NCBI GenBank assembly: GCA_026988525.1
Contig: JALSLC010000014.1
Location: 1 to 56,960, forward strand
Origin: Archaeoglobaceae archaeon
Lineage (GTDB): Archaea > Halobacteriota > Archaeoglobi > Archaeoglobales > Archaeoglobaceae
Length of the DNA: 56,960 nucleotides
Direction: 5' to 3'
Shown here: piece after piece, positions 8,497 through 16,745 of the stretch
How positions within the stretch are numbered: position 1 is the stretch's first letter
Layout: the number at the start of each line of letters is the position of its first letter
The notes under the pieces: generated by a model
What the model saw: only the letters and a program-made list of their open reading frames with translations
Told to the model about the DNA's origin: nothing
Databases searched by the model: none
Made by a program: the position numbers and the translations under genes

Positions 8497-9054
8497 ATGT
8501 TAGTTGCGTGGGACAAATCTCACGGTGAATTTCTCATAGAGGATTACTATTACTTCTCGAAATTAAAAAAATACGCAAAAATGGAAGGTATAGTTTTGGA
8601 ACAAGTTGAATCTTTTGATGAGTTATGGAAGTACGATGTAATTATATTCAATTATCCTGAAGAAGAGTTCAGTAAAGATGAAATTGAAATTATAATTAAC
8701 TCGAATAAAAAAGTTATACTTCTTGCATACTACTCAAACATAGATGGAGTTGCAAAAAACATCAATAAAGTTGTTAGTAGATTAGGTATTAAAGTGGAAT
8801 ACGATGTTGTAGTTGATGAAGAAAGAAATGATGGCGATCCCATGTTTCCATTAGCATTCTGGAAAGAGAAGGAAGTAGTTATGCCATGTTCTGCCTCTAT
8901 TAAAGGAGGAGAACCTATAGTTTCAGGGAAAAAAGTGTTTGCATCAAAAAAAGATAACATTACTGTATTCGGTACTTGTGTATTCTGGGATAACTATTCT
9001 ATAAACAGAAAAAACAACAAAGAATTAGCACTTTCAATTTTAAAAGGGTACTAA
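8497..9054 (+). CDS. Conserved-looking protein with class I amidotransferase-like fold, function unknown
   Basis: I do not recognise a named family for this 185-residue protein. It begins with MLVAWDKSHGEF, has alternating hydrophobic strands (VIIFNYP, KKVILLAYY), and ends with TVFGTCVFWDNYS. This resembles the alpha/beta domain of IFT52/GldG-like or DUF4350 proteins, which are related to glutamine amidotransferases but lack the catalytic Cys-His pair. No signal peptide or membrane span is visible. It stands alone, and its last four bases overlap the end of the convergent hypE gene. A binding or scaffolding role is only a guess. Confidence 0.6.
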   Translation: MLVAWDKSHGEFLIEDYYYFSKLKKYAKMEGIVLEQVESFDELWKYDVIIFNYPEEEFSKDEIEIIINSNKKVILLAYYSNIDGVAKNINKVVSRLGIKVEYDVVVDEERNDGDPMFPLAFWKEKEVVMPCSASIKGGEPIVSGKKVFASKKDNITVFGTCVFWDNYSINRKNNKELALSILKGY

Positions 9055-10082
9055 CACACTCTTGGTATAGGATCTGCAAGGGGTGGTGGAAGTATCTTCT
9101 TTGAACCAATTGAAGTTTCTACTACCACCTCTTTAAACTCTTTAGTAGTGTAACCTATTATCTCTCCATTTTGATTGTACTTCCTCAAAGTTTTTAGTAT
9201 ATCATCAGCTAAATCCTTTACAACGCTCATGACTACTCGCCCCTCACAAGCTATGTTCATTGGATCTAATCCAAGAGCGTCACAAAAACCCTTTATCTCC
9301 TCTCTTATTGGAACTTTTTCCTCCTCTATAACTATACCCACACCACTTTTTTCAGCCATTTCATTTAAAACTCCTGCAATACCCCCTCTTGTTGGATCTT
9401 TCATAGCAGTAATGCCTCCAGTCTTTAATGCATGCTGTAGAAATAGCCATACTGGATACACGTCTGATTTTACATCTATTTCAAATCCAAACTCTTCTCT
9501 TTCAACCATAACAGCTATACCATGCTCAGCTATACTACCAGAAACTATTATTACTTCGTTCTCTCCAAGACCTTTATCCCTTATCCATCTGTAAGGGTAG
9601 TCTTTATACTCTCTTACTACTTCAAGATTTTTTTCTAAAGCTTCATTTCTAACACCTATGCCACTCGTATTAACTGCAATGCCTATACCAGACTCAACTA
9701 CTTTTGTATCTCCAGTTACTATTTTAACTCCAACTTTTTCACTCCAGTACTTCATATCATCCAGTATTCTTTCCAAAATTTCAGCATCGAAACCATCCTG
9801 TATTATTAGTGACATTGACATTGCTAAGGGTTTACCACCAGTTACTGCTAAGTCATTACAAGTTCCGCAAACCGCAAGAGATCCAATACTCCCCCCTCTA
9901 AAGACTGGTGGAGTAACTACATAGGAGTCAGTAGTAAAAACGAAATCTTCAAAGTCTGAAGAATCTTCTAAATCCTCGAGTTTTATTTCTCCAATTCCCC
10001 CCCTAAACCGAGACAAAATGAATTTTTTCAAGAAATCTTGCATATATTTTCCGCCAGCACCATCTTCTTTTCTGATTTGCAT
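9051..10082 (-). CDS. hypE: Hydrogenase maturation protein HypE
   Basis: The 343-residue protein is a PurM/AIR-synthase-fold ATPase with GAGGKYMQDFL near the start, VTGDTKVVE, MKDPTRGGIAGVLNE and the hallmark C-terminus PRVC. HypE dehydrates the thiocarbamate placed on its terminal cysteine by HypF to a thiocyanate, which becomes the CN ligand of [NiFe]-hydrogenases. That cysteine is residue 343. No other hyp or hydrogenase genes are present in the window, so the operon is dispersed. It is transcribed divergently from the cdh operon. Confidence 0.95.
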   Translation of the reverse strand: MQIRKEDGAGGKYMQDFLKKFILSRFRGGIGEIKLEDLEDSSDFEDFVFTTDSYVVTPPVFRGGSIGSLAVCGTCNDLAVTGGKPLAMSMSLIIQDGFDAEILERILDDMKYWSEKVGVKIVTGDTKVVESGIGIAVNTSGIGVRNEALEKNLEVVREYKDYPYRWIRDKGLGENEVIIVSGSIAEHGIAVMVEREEFGFEIDVKSDVYPVWLFLQHALKTGGITAMKDPTRGGIAGVLNEMAEKSGVGIVIEEEKVPIREEIKGFCDALGLDPMNIACEGRVVMSVVKDLADDILKTLRKYNQNGEIIGYTTKEFKEVVVETSIGSKKILPPPLADPIPRVC

Positions 10083-10264
10083 AGTGTAATTGGAGGCTGT
10101 TTGTTTTTAACTTCTATGTTGATCAACTTATCTTACTAACCTAATTAGTAATACTAAATAAGTGTAAAGTAATAAGCAATATATAACCATGATAAATTTT
10201 AAAAGTCAAACACTTGTTAGCTCTTCTGAAAAATAATTAAAACTGATGTTCAGCAGGTGATGTT
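10083..10264 (+). promoter_or_regulatory. Divergent hypE/cdhA promoter region with two palindromes
   Basis: The 182-base gap holds a perfect palindrome GTTGATCAAC at 10118-10127 and an inverted repeat TTACTAA-CCTAA-TTAGTAA at 10133-10151. A TATA-like CAATATATAA follows at about 10178-10187, and GATAAATTTTAAAAG at about 10191-10205 is a second candidate. A ribosome site CAGGTGAT precedes the cdhA ATG. The palindromes lie upstream of the TATA element on the cdh side, where an activator would bind; the regulator is unknown. Confidence 0.6.
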
Positions 10265-12652
10265 ATGGATATAAACATTGGTAATGGCATAATCATAGAC
10301 GAACTGAGAAACATAACTATTAAAATTGGAGATATTGTTGATGAAGAAGCCTTAAGAGATGAAGAATGGGAAGAGTTGGGTCCTACACCTAAGCCACACA
10401 TTCTCGATTTAAGATATTGGGATAGAAAACTTTTAAGTCGTTATGAACCCATATACATGCCTGTTCAGGATTTTTGTAATCTTTGTACAATGGGCCCATG
10501 TGAATTAACTGGGAATAAGGAAGGAGCTTGCGGAATTGATCTAAGAACACAAAAAGCCAGGATGGTAACCATAGCTTGTTTAATAGGAGCTTCAGCTCAT
10601 GCAACTCATGCAAGGCATTTAGTACACTATCTCATAGAGAAATTTGGTAGAGACAAACCAATTGATTTGGGGCCTGATATAGATATCGAAGCTCCCAACA
10701 TAAGACTTGTGTTGGGTATAAAGCCTAAGACTATTGGAGATTTAGAAAAAGTTTTGAATTACGTAGAGCAGGAATTGGTTAGAGTTTTACATACAATACA
10801 CACTGGGCAGGAGGAAGATTACATAGATTTTGAGTCAAAAGCATTACATGTAGGTATGCTTGATCACGTTGGAATGGAGGTTGCAGATATAGCACAGATA
10901 GTTGCGTTTAATTATCCTAAGGGTGATCCAGACGCTCCTTTAATAGATGTGGGATTTGGAGTTCTTGAATCTGAAAAACCAATTATACTTGTTATAGGTC
11001 ATAATATACTTCCAGCCAGAAATATTGATGATTACTTAAGAGAACATGGATTGGAAAACAAAGTTGAAATAGCTGGTTTGTGTTGTACAGCTATAGATAC
11101 TTCTCGTTATGATCCAAGAGCTAAGGTTGTTGGAACTTTAAGTTATGAGTTGAGAGCTATAAGATCGGGAATTCCTGACGTTGTGGTCACTGATGAACAG
11201 TGTATAAGAGCTGACACACTGAGAGAGTGTGCTAAAATGGGAATACCACTTATAGCGACTTCTGAAGCTGCTGCAAGAGGTTTAATAGATAGAACCGAGG
11301 ATGATCCAGATGAAATTGTTAGAGATCTCGTTTCTGGAAACGTGAAGGGTGTTTTAATAAGGGATCCAGACAAAGTTGGAGAAGTAGCTGTTAAAGTGGC
11401 TATGAATGTTTACAAAAATAGAAAAAGCCCCATATATATGAGTGATGAGGAACTTGAGGATCTTGTTGATAGATGTACAATGTGTATGAACTGTGTTTTT
11501 GCCTGTCCTCACAACCTGAGAATAGATAGAGCAATGGAATTAGCAAAATCTGGGGATTATAGCTATTTTGAAATAATTGAGGATACTTGTTTGGCTTGTG
11601 GAAGGTGTGAGCAGGCTTGTCCAAGAAATATTAGGATTGTAGATGTTATAATGAAAGCTGCTTACAAGCATATAAGAGAAAAAACGGGTAAAATGAGGGC
11701 TGGAAGAGGACCAATAAAAGACACTGAAATAAGAAAGGTCGGTCAGCCAATAGTTATGGGAACTATTCCGGGAGTAATAGCCCCAATAGGCTGTCCAAAC
11801 TATCCTAAGTCAAGAAAAGAAGTTTCAGAAATTATAGAGGAATTTCTAAAAAGAAAGTATATTGTCGTTACTACCGGTTGTCACGCAATGGATCTTGGAA
11901 TGTATAGAGATGAAGAGGGAAAAAGCTTATATGAAAAATATCCCGGCGTTTTTGATGCTGGTGGATTAGTTAATTGTGGTAGTTGTGTATCTAATTCTCA
12001 CATAACTGGAGCTGCAATAAAAATTGCGGCAATTTTTGCTCAAAGAAAACTCAGAGGAAATTACGCTGAAATAGCCGATTATATTTTACACAGAATAGGT
12101 GCTGTTGGTCTTGCTTGGGGGCCGTACAGTCAGAAAGCAGCGAGTATTGCTACTGGGTTTAATAGACTTGGAATACCAGCAGTTGTTGGACCTCACGGTT
12201 CAAAGTACAGGAGAGGATACGTTGGAAAGCTGTGGAAAAAAGATAAATGGTGGGTTTATGATATAAAAACTAAGAAGAAGATGGAAATTGAACCCTGCCC
12301 GGATTGTTTGTTGGTTGTAGCTGAAACTAAGGAGGAGGCAATAGTTCAATTAGCAAGATTATGTCTAAGGCCGGGAGACACTTACATGGGTAGGCAAATT
12401 AAACTAACACATTACATAGAATTAAGCGAAAAGTACCTTGGTTGCCTACCGGATGATTGGCATTTGTATGTTAGAACTGAGATGGACTTACCAACAAAAA
12501 TGAAGGATAGGCTTTTAAAAATTTTAGAAGATGAACATGGCTGGAAAATAGATTGGAGTAAAAAGAAGATTTTAGAGGGGCCTATTAGAAAGTATGATGC
12601 CGGATTTAATCCGACTATTGTAGAGCATGTTTATGATAAGTACGTAAGGTGA
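10265..12652 (+). CDS. cdhA: ACDS complex alpha subunit, carbon monoxide dehydrogenase CdhA
   Basis: CdhA interconverts CO2 and CO at a nickel-iron-sulfur C-cluster, feeding CO to acetyl-CoA synthase. The 795-residue protein shows the cysteine set for the B and D clusters (C71, C74, C79, C89: CNLCTMGPC...ACG) and two ferredoxin-type 4Fe-4S motifs (CTMCMNCVFACP near 404, CLACGRCEQACP near 441) that are specific to the archaeal form. C-cluster segments such as GLCCTA and VNCGSCVSNSH follow. Length is normal. It is the first gene of the operon and runs four bases ahead of cdhB. No catalytic residue appears lost. Confidence 0.98.
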   Translation: MDINIGNGIIIDELRNITIKIGDIVDEEALRDEEWEELGPTPKPHILDLRYWDRKLLSRYEPIYMPVQDFCNLCTMGPCELTGNKEGACGIDLRTQKARMVTIACLIGASAHATHARHLVHYLIEKFGRDKPIDLGPDIDIEAPNIRLVLGIKPKTIGDLEKVLNYVEQELVRVLHTIHTGQEEDYIDFESKALHVGMLDHVGMEVADIAQIVAFNYPKGDPDAPLIDVGFGVLESEKPIILVIGHNILPARNIDDYLREHGLENKVEIAGLCCTAIDTSRYDPRAKVVGTLSYELRAIRSGIPDVVVTDEQCIRADTLRECAKMGIPLIATSEAAARGLIDRTEDDPDEIVRDLVSGNVKGVLIRDPDKVGEVAVKVAMNVYKNRKSPIYMSDEELEDLVDRCTMCMNCVFACPHNLRIDRAMELAKSGDYSYFEIIEDTCLACGRCEQACPRNIRIVDVIMKAAYKHIREKTGKMRAGRGPIKDTEIRKVGQPIVMGTIPGVIAPIGCPNYPKSRKEVSEIIEEFLKRKYIVVTTGCHAMDLGMYRDEEGKSLYEKYPGVFDAGGLVNCGSCVSNSHITGAAIKIAAIFAQRKLRGNYAEIADYILHRIGAVGLAWGPYSQKAASIATGFNRLGIPAVVGPHGSKYRRGYVGKLWKKDKWWVYDIKTKKKMEIEPCPDCLLVVAETKEEAIVQLARLCLRPGDTYMGRQIKLTHYIELSEKYLGCLPDDWHLYVRTEMDLPTKMKDRLLKILEDEHGWKIDWSKKKILEGPIRKYDAGFNPTIVEHVYDKYVR

Positions 12653-12656
12653 TTAA

Positions 12657-13130
12657 ATGAAAGAAAAAATCTTTAATCCGGAGTTCCAGGTTGAAAAAGC
12701 GAGAAAAATAGGACCAGAAACTCTTGCAAGAATACTAAAAAAGAGAAAGAGTAAATCTGTCTTAATTACCGGGGGAAAACTTTTAGAGGATGAAATTCTT
12801 GCAGATTTAATTGCAGAACTTGTAAAGAAAAGTGGAATTAAAGTAATTGCTACGGGAGGGTCATCTAAACCTCTAATTGAAAGAGGCATTAATGTAAATA
12901 CCTGTCTTCTGTCCCATATTACGGAAAAATTGACAGATGTGAACATCCTAATTTTTGTTGGATTTGAACCCTACTTACTTTCGAGGTTACTTTCAAACAT
13001 AAAGCATTTTTTGAATGTTCTAACTGTTAGTATAGATTTTTACTATCAACCTAATGCCAAGCTAAGTTTTCCTAACTGTGATAACTACGGGTTGATTGAA
13101 ACTTTGGTATCTTGTTTGAGTGATTGTTAA
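12657..13130 (+). CDS. cdhB: ACDS complex epsilon subunit CdhB
   Basis: At 157 residues this matches the small epsilon subunit, which binds CdhA in an alpha2-epsilon2 unit and may help electron transfer to FAD-type acceptors. It has a Rossmann-like DHS fold with LITGGKLLEDEI and VIATGGSSKPLIERG. It starts four bases after cdhA with GGTGATTAAATG as ribosome site. Its end overlaps the ribosome site region of cdhC. Sequence conservation of this subunit is low in general, and position between cdhA and cdhC adds much of the certainty. Confidence 0.93.
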   Translation: MKEKIFNPEFQVEKARKIGPETLARILKKRKSKSVLITGGKLLEDEILADLIAELVKKSGIKVIATGGSSKPLIERGINVNTCLLSHITEKLTDVNILIFVGFEPYLLSRLLSNIKHFLNVLTVSIDFYYQPNAKLSFPNCDNYGLIETLVSCLSDC

Positions 13131-13141
13131 AGGTGATTAAA

Positions 13142-14638
13142 ATGGCGGAGAGAAAAAAAGTAGAAATTCCGGAAAACGTTAAAGTTAAAGTTAGTGAAGG
13201 TGAGGAGTACGATTTTCCTGTAGATATATCTCCAATGCATGAGGGTGAAAGAATAAGAAAGGGAGAGATGTACGTAGAGTTAGCCGGGCCAAAGCAACCG
13301 GGATTTGAGCTTGTTATGGCATTACCTGAGGATCAGGTAGAAGATATGAAAGTTACAATCGTAGGTAAAGATTTAGATGAACTTGAAGAGGGCAAAGCTC
13401 ATCCTTTTGCCATGATTTACTATGTTGCAGGAGAAAAGATAGACACAGATCTTGAACCAATAATAGAAAGAAGAAATCACGACTTCCAAAACTACATAGA
13501 GGGTGTTATGCATCTAAACCAGAGATACGACGTTTGGATTAGAGTAGGTAAAAAAGCTGTAGAAAAAGGTTTGAAAAGCCTTGCGACTATTGCAAAAGCA
13601 GTAATGCTTTTGTTTAAGAATGAAATGCCGTTTATTGAGAAAATAGAGGCTGTTTATGCAACTGACAGGGAATTTGTAGAAAAAACACTTAAAGAAGTAG
13701 CAATGCCAATATATGAGGAGAGAGATGCAAGAGTTGAATCCTTACATGATGAGGATGTTGAAGAATTCTATTCTTGTACGTTGTGTCAAAGTTTTGCTCC
13801 ATCTGATGTTTGCATAATAAGTCCAGATAGACCATCTTTATGTGGTGCAATAACTTGGTTTGATGGAAGAGCCGCCGCAAGAGTAGATCCAGAGGGGCCA
13901 AATAAAGCGGTTCCGAAAGGAGAGATAATTGATCCGATTGGCGGGGAGTATTCTGGAGTTAATGAATTTGCAAAAAACGAGAGTGGAGGCGTGACTGAAA
14001 GAATAAAATTACACAGTTTTCTTGAATATCCACACCCATCTTGTGGGTGTTTTGAAGTAATTGGATTCTACATGCCAGAAGTAGATGGAATAGGGTGGAT
14101 TCATAGGGGGTATCCTGAACCTGCACCAAACGGTCTTACTTTTTCAACAATGGCTGGTCAGACTGGTGGTGGAAAACAGGTAGTTGGATTTCTTGGGATA
14201 GGTATAAGCTACTTCAGGAGTAAGAAGTTCATTCAAGCTGATGGAGGATGGTATAGAGTAGTTTGGATGCCAAAAGAATTGAAGCAGAAAGTTTTGCAGT
14301 ATATACCTGAAGATATGAGAGATAAAATAGCTACGGAGGAAGATGCAAAAACTATGGAGGAACTTAAAGAATTCTTAAAAAGGGTTGATCATCCCGTAGT
14401 TAAAGGTGTTGTTAGACCAGTTGATGGTAAAAAGATAACTGAAGGGTGGTTGGAAGAGAAAGAGGAAGAAACAGAAGAAGAAGTTGAAGAAGAAAAAGTT
14501 GAACAACAACCCACTCAGCCAATGGAGTTTATGCAACTATCCCAGCTACAACCTCAGTCATTACAACCTGTAATAAAGTTAACTATAAAAAATGCTACAA
14601 TAAAAATTGATAAAATAATAGTCAAAAAGAAGGAGTGA
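13142..14638 (+). CDS. cdhC: ACDS complex beta subunit, acetyl-CoA synthase CdhC
   Basis: CdhC joins CO, a methyl group and CoA to acetyl-CoA at the nickel A-cluster. The ATG at 13142 is preferred because AGGTGA ends five bases upstream; a TTG at 13124 would add six residues. The 498-residue protein carries CTLCQSFAPSDVC and the CGA and PHPSCGCFE cysteines that build the A-cluster, then NGLTFSTMAGQTGGGKQVVGF. After about residue 430 there is an acidic Glu-rich linker, a Gln/Pro/Met-rich stretch and a basic amphipathic tail (KLTIKNATIKIDKIIVKK). The tail is echoed by the next tiny gene. Confidence 0.97.
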   Translation: MAERKKVEIPENVKVKVSEGEEYDFPVDISPMHEGERIRKGEMYVELAGPKQPGFELVMALPEDQVEDMKVTIVGKDLDELEEGKAHPFAMIYYVAGEKIDTDLEPIIERRNHDFQNYIEGVMHLNQRYDVWIRVGKKAVEKGLKSLATIAKAVMLLFKNEMPFIEKIEAVYATDREFVEKTLKEVAMPIYEERDARVESLHDEDVEEFYSCTLCQSFAPSDVCIISPDRPSLCGAITWFDGRAAARVDPEGPNKAVPKGEIIDPIGGEYSGVNEFAKNESGGVTERIKLHSFLEYPHPSCGCFEVIGFYMPEVDGIGWIHRGYPEPAPNGLTFSTMAGQTGGGKQVVGFLGIGISYFRSKKFIQADGGWYRVVWMPKELKQKVLQYIPEDMRDKIATEEDAKTMEELKEFLKRVDHPVVKGVVRPVDGKKITEGWLEEKEEETEEEVEEEKVEQQPTQPMEFMQLSQLQPQSLQPVIKLTIKNATIKIDKIIVKKKE

Positions 14639-14644
14639 TTGTTT

Positions 14645-14713
14645 ATGAAAATTGAACTTAAAGGTGCAAAAATATACGTGGAGAAAATAGTCTTTAAAAA
14701 GAAAAAGAGGTGA
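14645..14713 (+). CDS. 22-residue peptide resembling the C-terminal tail of CdhC
   Basis: A 23-codon frame starts at ATG 14645, with the strong ribosome site AGGAGTGA at 14631-14638 overlapping the cdhC stop. Its product (MKIELKGAKIYVEKIVFKK plus KKR) aligns along its full length with the CdhC tail (IKLTIKNATIKIDKIIVKK). Lys, Ala, Ile and the terminal Lys cluster sit at the same places. Its TGA overlaps the GTG at 14710 that could start cooC. A tandem duplication of the tail is the simplest origin. It may be a separate partner strand for an ACDS subunit or a translation-coupling leader. Function is inferred only. Confidence 0.6.
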   Translation: MKIELKGAKIYVEKIVFKKKKR

Positions 14714-15480
14714 TAGCTATACTAATCGCTGTTACTGGTAAAGGGGGTACTGGAAAAACTTTGGTTTCTGCTATGTTGGTTCTCCATTTATGTAAAAAAG
14801 GTAGCTTACTTGCTGTAGATGCGGATCCCGACTCAAATTTGCCTGAGGCATTTGGAGTTGAAGTTGAGAGAACTCTCGGGGATATTAGAGAAATTTTTCA
14901 AAGTAGTAGAGATGAGATAAAAGGTGATAAAGAAATTTGGTTTGAAGCAAAAATTTTTGAAGTAGTGAAGGAATTAGACAATTTCGATTTACTTGTTATG
15001 GGTAGGCCGGAGGGAGAAGGTTGCTACTGCTATACTAACAACATACTTAGGGCAATACTGAAAAAGTTCATGAGGCACTATGATTTTGTTGTAGTTGATT
15101 GTGAAGCTGGATTGGAGCATTTCAGTAGGAAGACAATTGCAGGTGTTAACTACTTAATAGTTGTGTCTGATACTTCAAGAAAGGGGCTTAGAACAGCAGA
15201 GAGAATATCAGAACTCATGGAAGAATTAAACATCAATGCAAGAAAAGGGTTAATAGGTAATAAAGTTATAGATAAAAGATCGGAAAATTTAATTAGAGAA
15301 TTCGCTGAAAATTCAGGATTCAAGTTTCTTGGTTCACTCCCCTACGATGAAAAAGTTGTTGAATGTGAAATGATGGGCAAAAGCGTTGTAGATTTGATGA
15401 AAACTAACTGCAGTTTTGTTAGGGAGTTTGAAAAGATTGTTAAAAACTTAGAATCATGGGTGGTTTTATGTCAAAGTTAA
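14710..15480 (+). CDS. cooC: CODH maturation ATPase CooC (MinD/ParA family)
   Basis: CooC is a nickel-binding P-loop ATPase that helps insert nickel into CODH. The protein shows the deviant Walker A AVTGKGGTGKT at its start, AVDADPDSNLPEAF (Asp of the switch region) and the Cys pair in GCYCYTNN typical of CooC nickel sites. The GTG at 14710 gives 256 residues and overlaps the stop of the tiny upstream gene. However, GAGGTGA (14707-14713) sits five bases before an ATA at 14719, whose product would begin like family members just ahead of IAVTGKGG. No ATG or TTG is available in this stretch. It is transcribed within the cdh operon. Confidence 0.95.
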   Translation: MIAILIAVTGKGGTGKTLVSAMLVLHLCKKGSLLAVDADPDSNLPEAFGVEVERTLGDIREIFQSSRDEIKGDKEIWFEAKIFEVVKELDNFDLLVMGRPEGEGCYCYTNNILRAILKKFMRHYDFVVVDCEAGLEHFSRKTIAGVNYLIVVSDTSRKGLRTAERISELMEELNINARKGLIGNKVIDKRSENLIREFAENSGFKFLGSLPYDEKVVECEMMGKSVVDLMKTNCSFVREFEKIVKNLESWVVLCQS

Positions 15481-16745
15481 CTTTTGAGGATATACTCAAA
15501 TTACTATCAAAGTACAACATAGAGGAATTAGAGGGTGTGGAAATAGAGGGCGATATTGAAATTGAGATAGAAGGCCTTCCAAACTTGCAGGCAATAGGTA
15601 TGGAACTTGGTATGGCTGCGTACCATCTTGCAAGAGCAGCTATGATGCTCGGATTTCCGTTTCAACAGCTTTTGCAACCTCAAAAACCAATTGAAGTAAA
15701 ACAAAAAGAAGAGGAGTTAGAGTTAATAAAAAAGAAGTTTGAACCATACAAAGTTGAATGGAGCGGGTATGTCGAGGAGGTACAACTTGGTGCTACCAAG
15801 AAAGATGGTGGGACGAGAGATTATGTAATAAAGCTTGGTGGAGAGAAAAGTTTACCTTTCTACATATTTGATTCAGAACAACCAAATTTACCAGCAATTT
15901 CCATAGATGTATTTGATAGGCCTGTTCCATTACCAAAAGTAGTTAGAATGCACTACGAGGATGTTATGGAAAACCCAGAAGATTGGGCAAAAAAAGTCGT
16001 AAAAGAGTTTAATGCTGATGCAGTTACAATACACTTGATAAGTACCGATCCGCTCTTAGATGACACTCCTGTAAATGAAGCTGTGAAAGTAGTTGAAGAC
16101 GTTCTTCAAGCTGTTAAATGCCCTATAATTGTTGGAGGTAGTGGTAATAAGGAAAAGGATCCAATTTTACTTGAAAAAGTGGCTGAAGTGGCAGAAGGTG
16201 AAAGAGTTCTACTTGCAAGTGCTACCCTTGATATGGACTGGGAAAGAATTGGAAGAGCTGCAAAAGAACACAATCATGTTGTTTTAGCCTGGACTCAAAT
16301 GGACATAAACAGCCAGAGAACTTTAAATAGATATTTATTAAAGAAAGTTGGTTTACCAAGAGATAGTCTTGTTATGGATCCAACTACAGCAGCTCTCGGT
16401 TACGGTTTGGATTATGCATTTTCAAATATGGAGAGAGCAAGGATTGCTGCTTTAAAAGGTGATGAGGATTTAGCATTTCCTGTTTCGAGTGGGACAACAA
16501 ATGCGTGGGGTGCAAGAGAAGCATGGATGAAAGAATCTCCTCTTGAAGGAGATTCTTCATGGGGTATGAGAGAGCATAGAGGCCCCCTTTGGGAGATAGT
16601 TACTGGCTTAACTTTGGCTCTTGCTGCTGTTGATATATTTATGATGATGCATCCAGTGAGCGTTGCAGTATTGAAGGAGTTAATTCAAACTCTTGGAGGA
16701 AAGAAAGAAGAGGTTGAATGTGAGGATTGGATAGCGGTGGTTTGA
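15468..16745 (+). CDS. cdhD: ACDS complex delta subunit CdhD (corrinoid protein small subunit)
   Basis: CdhD is the TIM-barrel partner of CdhE in the corrinoid iron-sulfur protein that carries the methyl group between tetrahydro(sarcina/methano)pterin and CdhC. I chose ATG 15468 because GGTGG lies just upstream; ATG 15456 would add four residues. The 425-residue protein has an acidic, strand-rich start (GVEIEGDIEIEIEG), then the barrel with PIIVGGSGNKEKDP, SATLDMDW, VMDPTTAALGYGLDY and GTTNAWGARE. It overlaps the cooC end by 13 bases and shares TGATG with cdhE, so translation is tightly coupled. Confidence 0.97.
   Translation: MSKLTFEDILKLLSKYNIEELEGVEIEGDIEIEIEGLPNLQAIGMELGMAAYHLARAAMMLGFPFQQLLQPQKPIEVKQKEEELELIKKKFEPYKVEWSGYVEEVQLGATKKDGGTRDYVIKLGGEKSLPFYIFDSEQPNLPAISIDVFDRPVPLPKVVRMHYEDVMENPEDWAKKVVKEFNADAVTIHLISTDPLLDDTPVNEAVKVVEDVLQAVKCPIIVGGSGNKEKDPILLEKVAEVAEGERVLLASATLDMDWERIGRAAKEHNHVVLAWTQMDINSQRTLNRYLLKKVGLPRDSLVMDPTTAALGYGLDYAFSNMERARIAALKGDEDLAFPVSSGTTNAWGAREAWMKESPLEGDSSWGMREHRGPLWEIVTGLTLALAAVDIFMMMHPVSVAVLKELIQTLGGKKEEVECEDWIAVV

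Noticed and set aside
12653-12946. Open frame antisense to cdhB
   Set aside because: It fully overlaps a conserved operon gene and shows no supporting signal.
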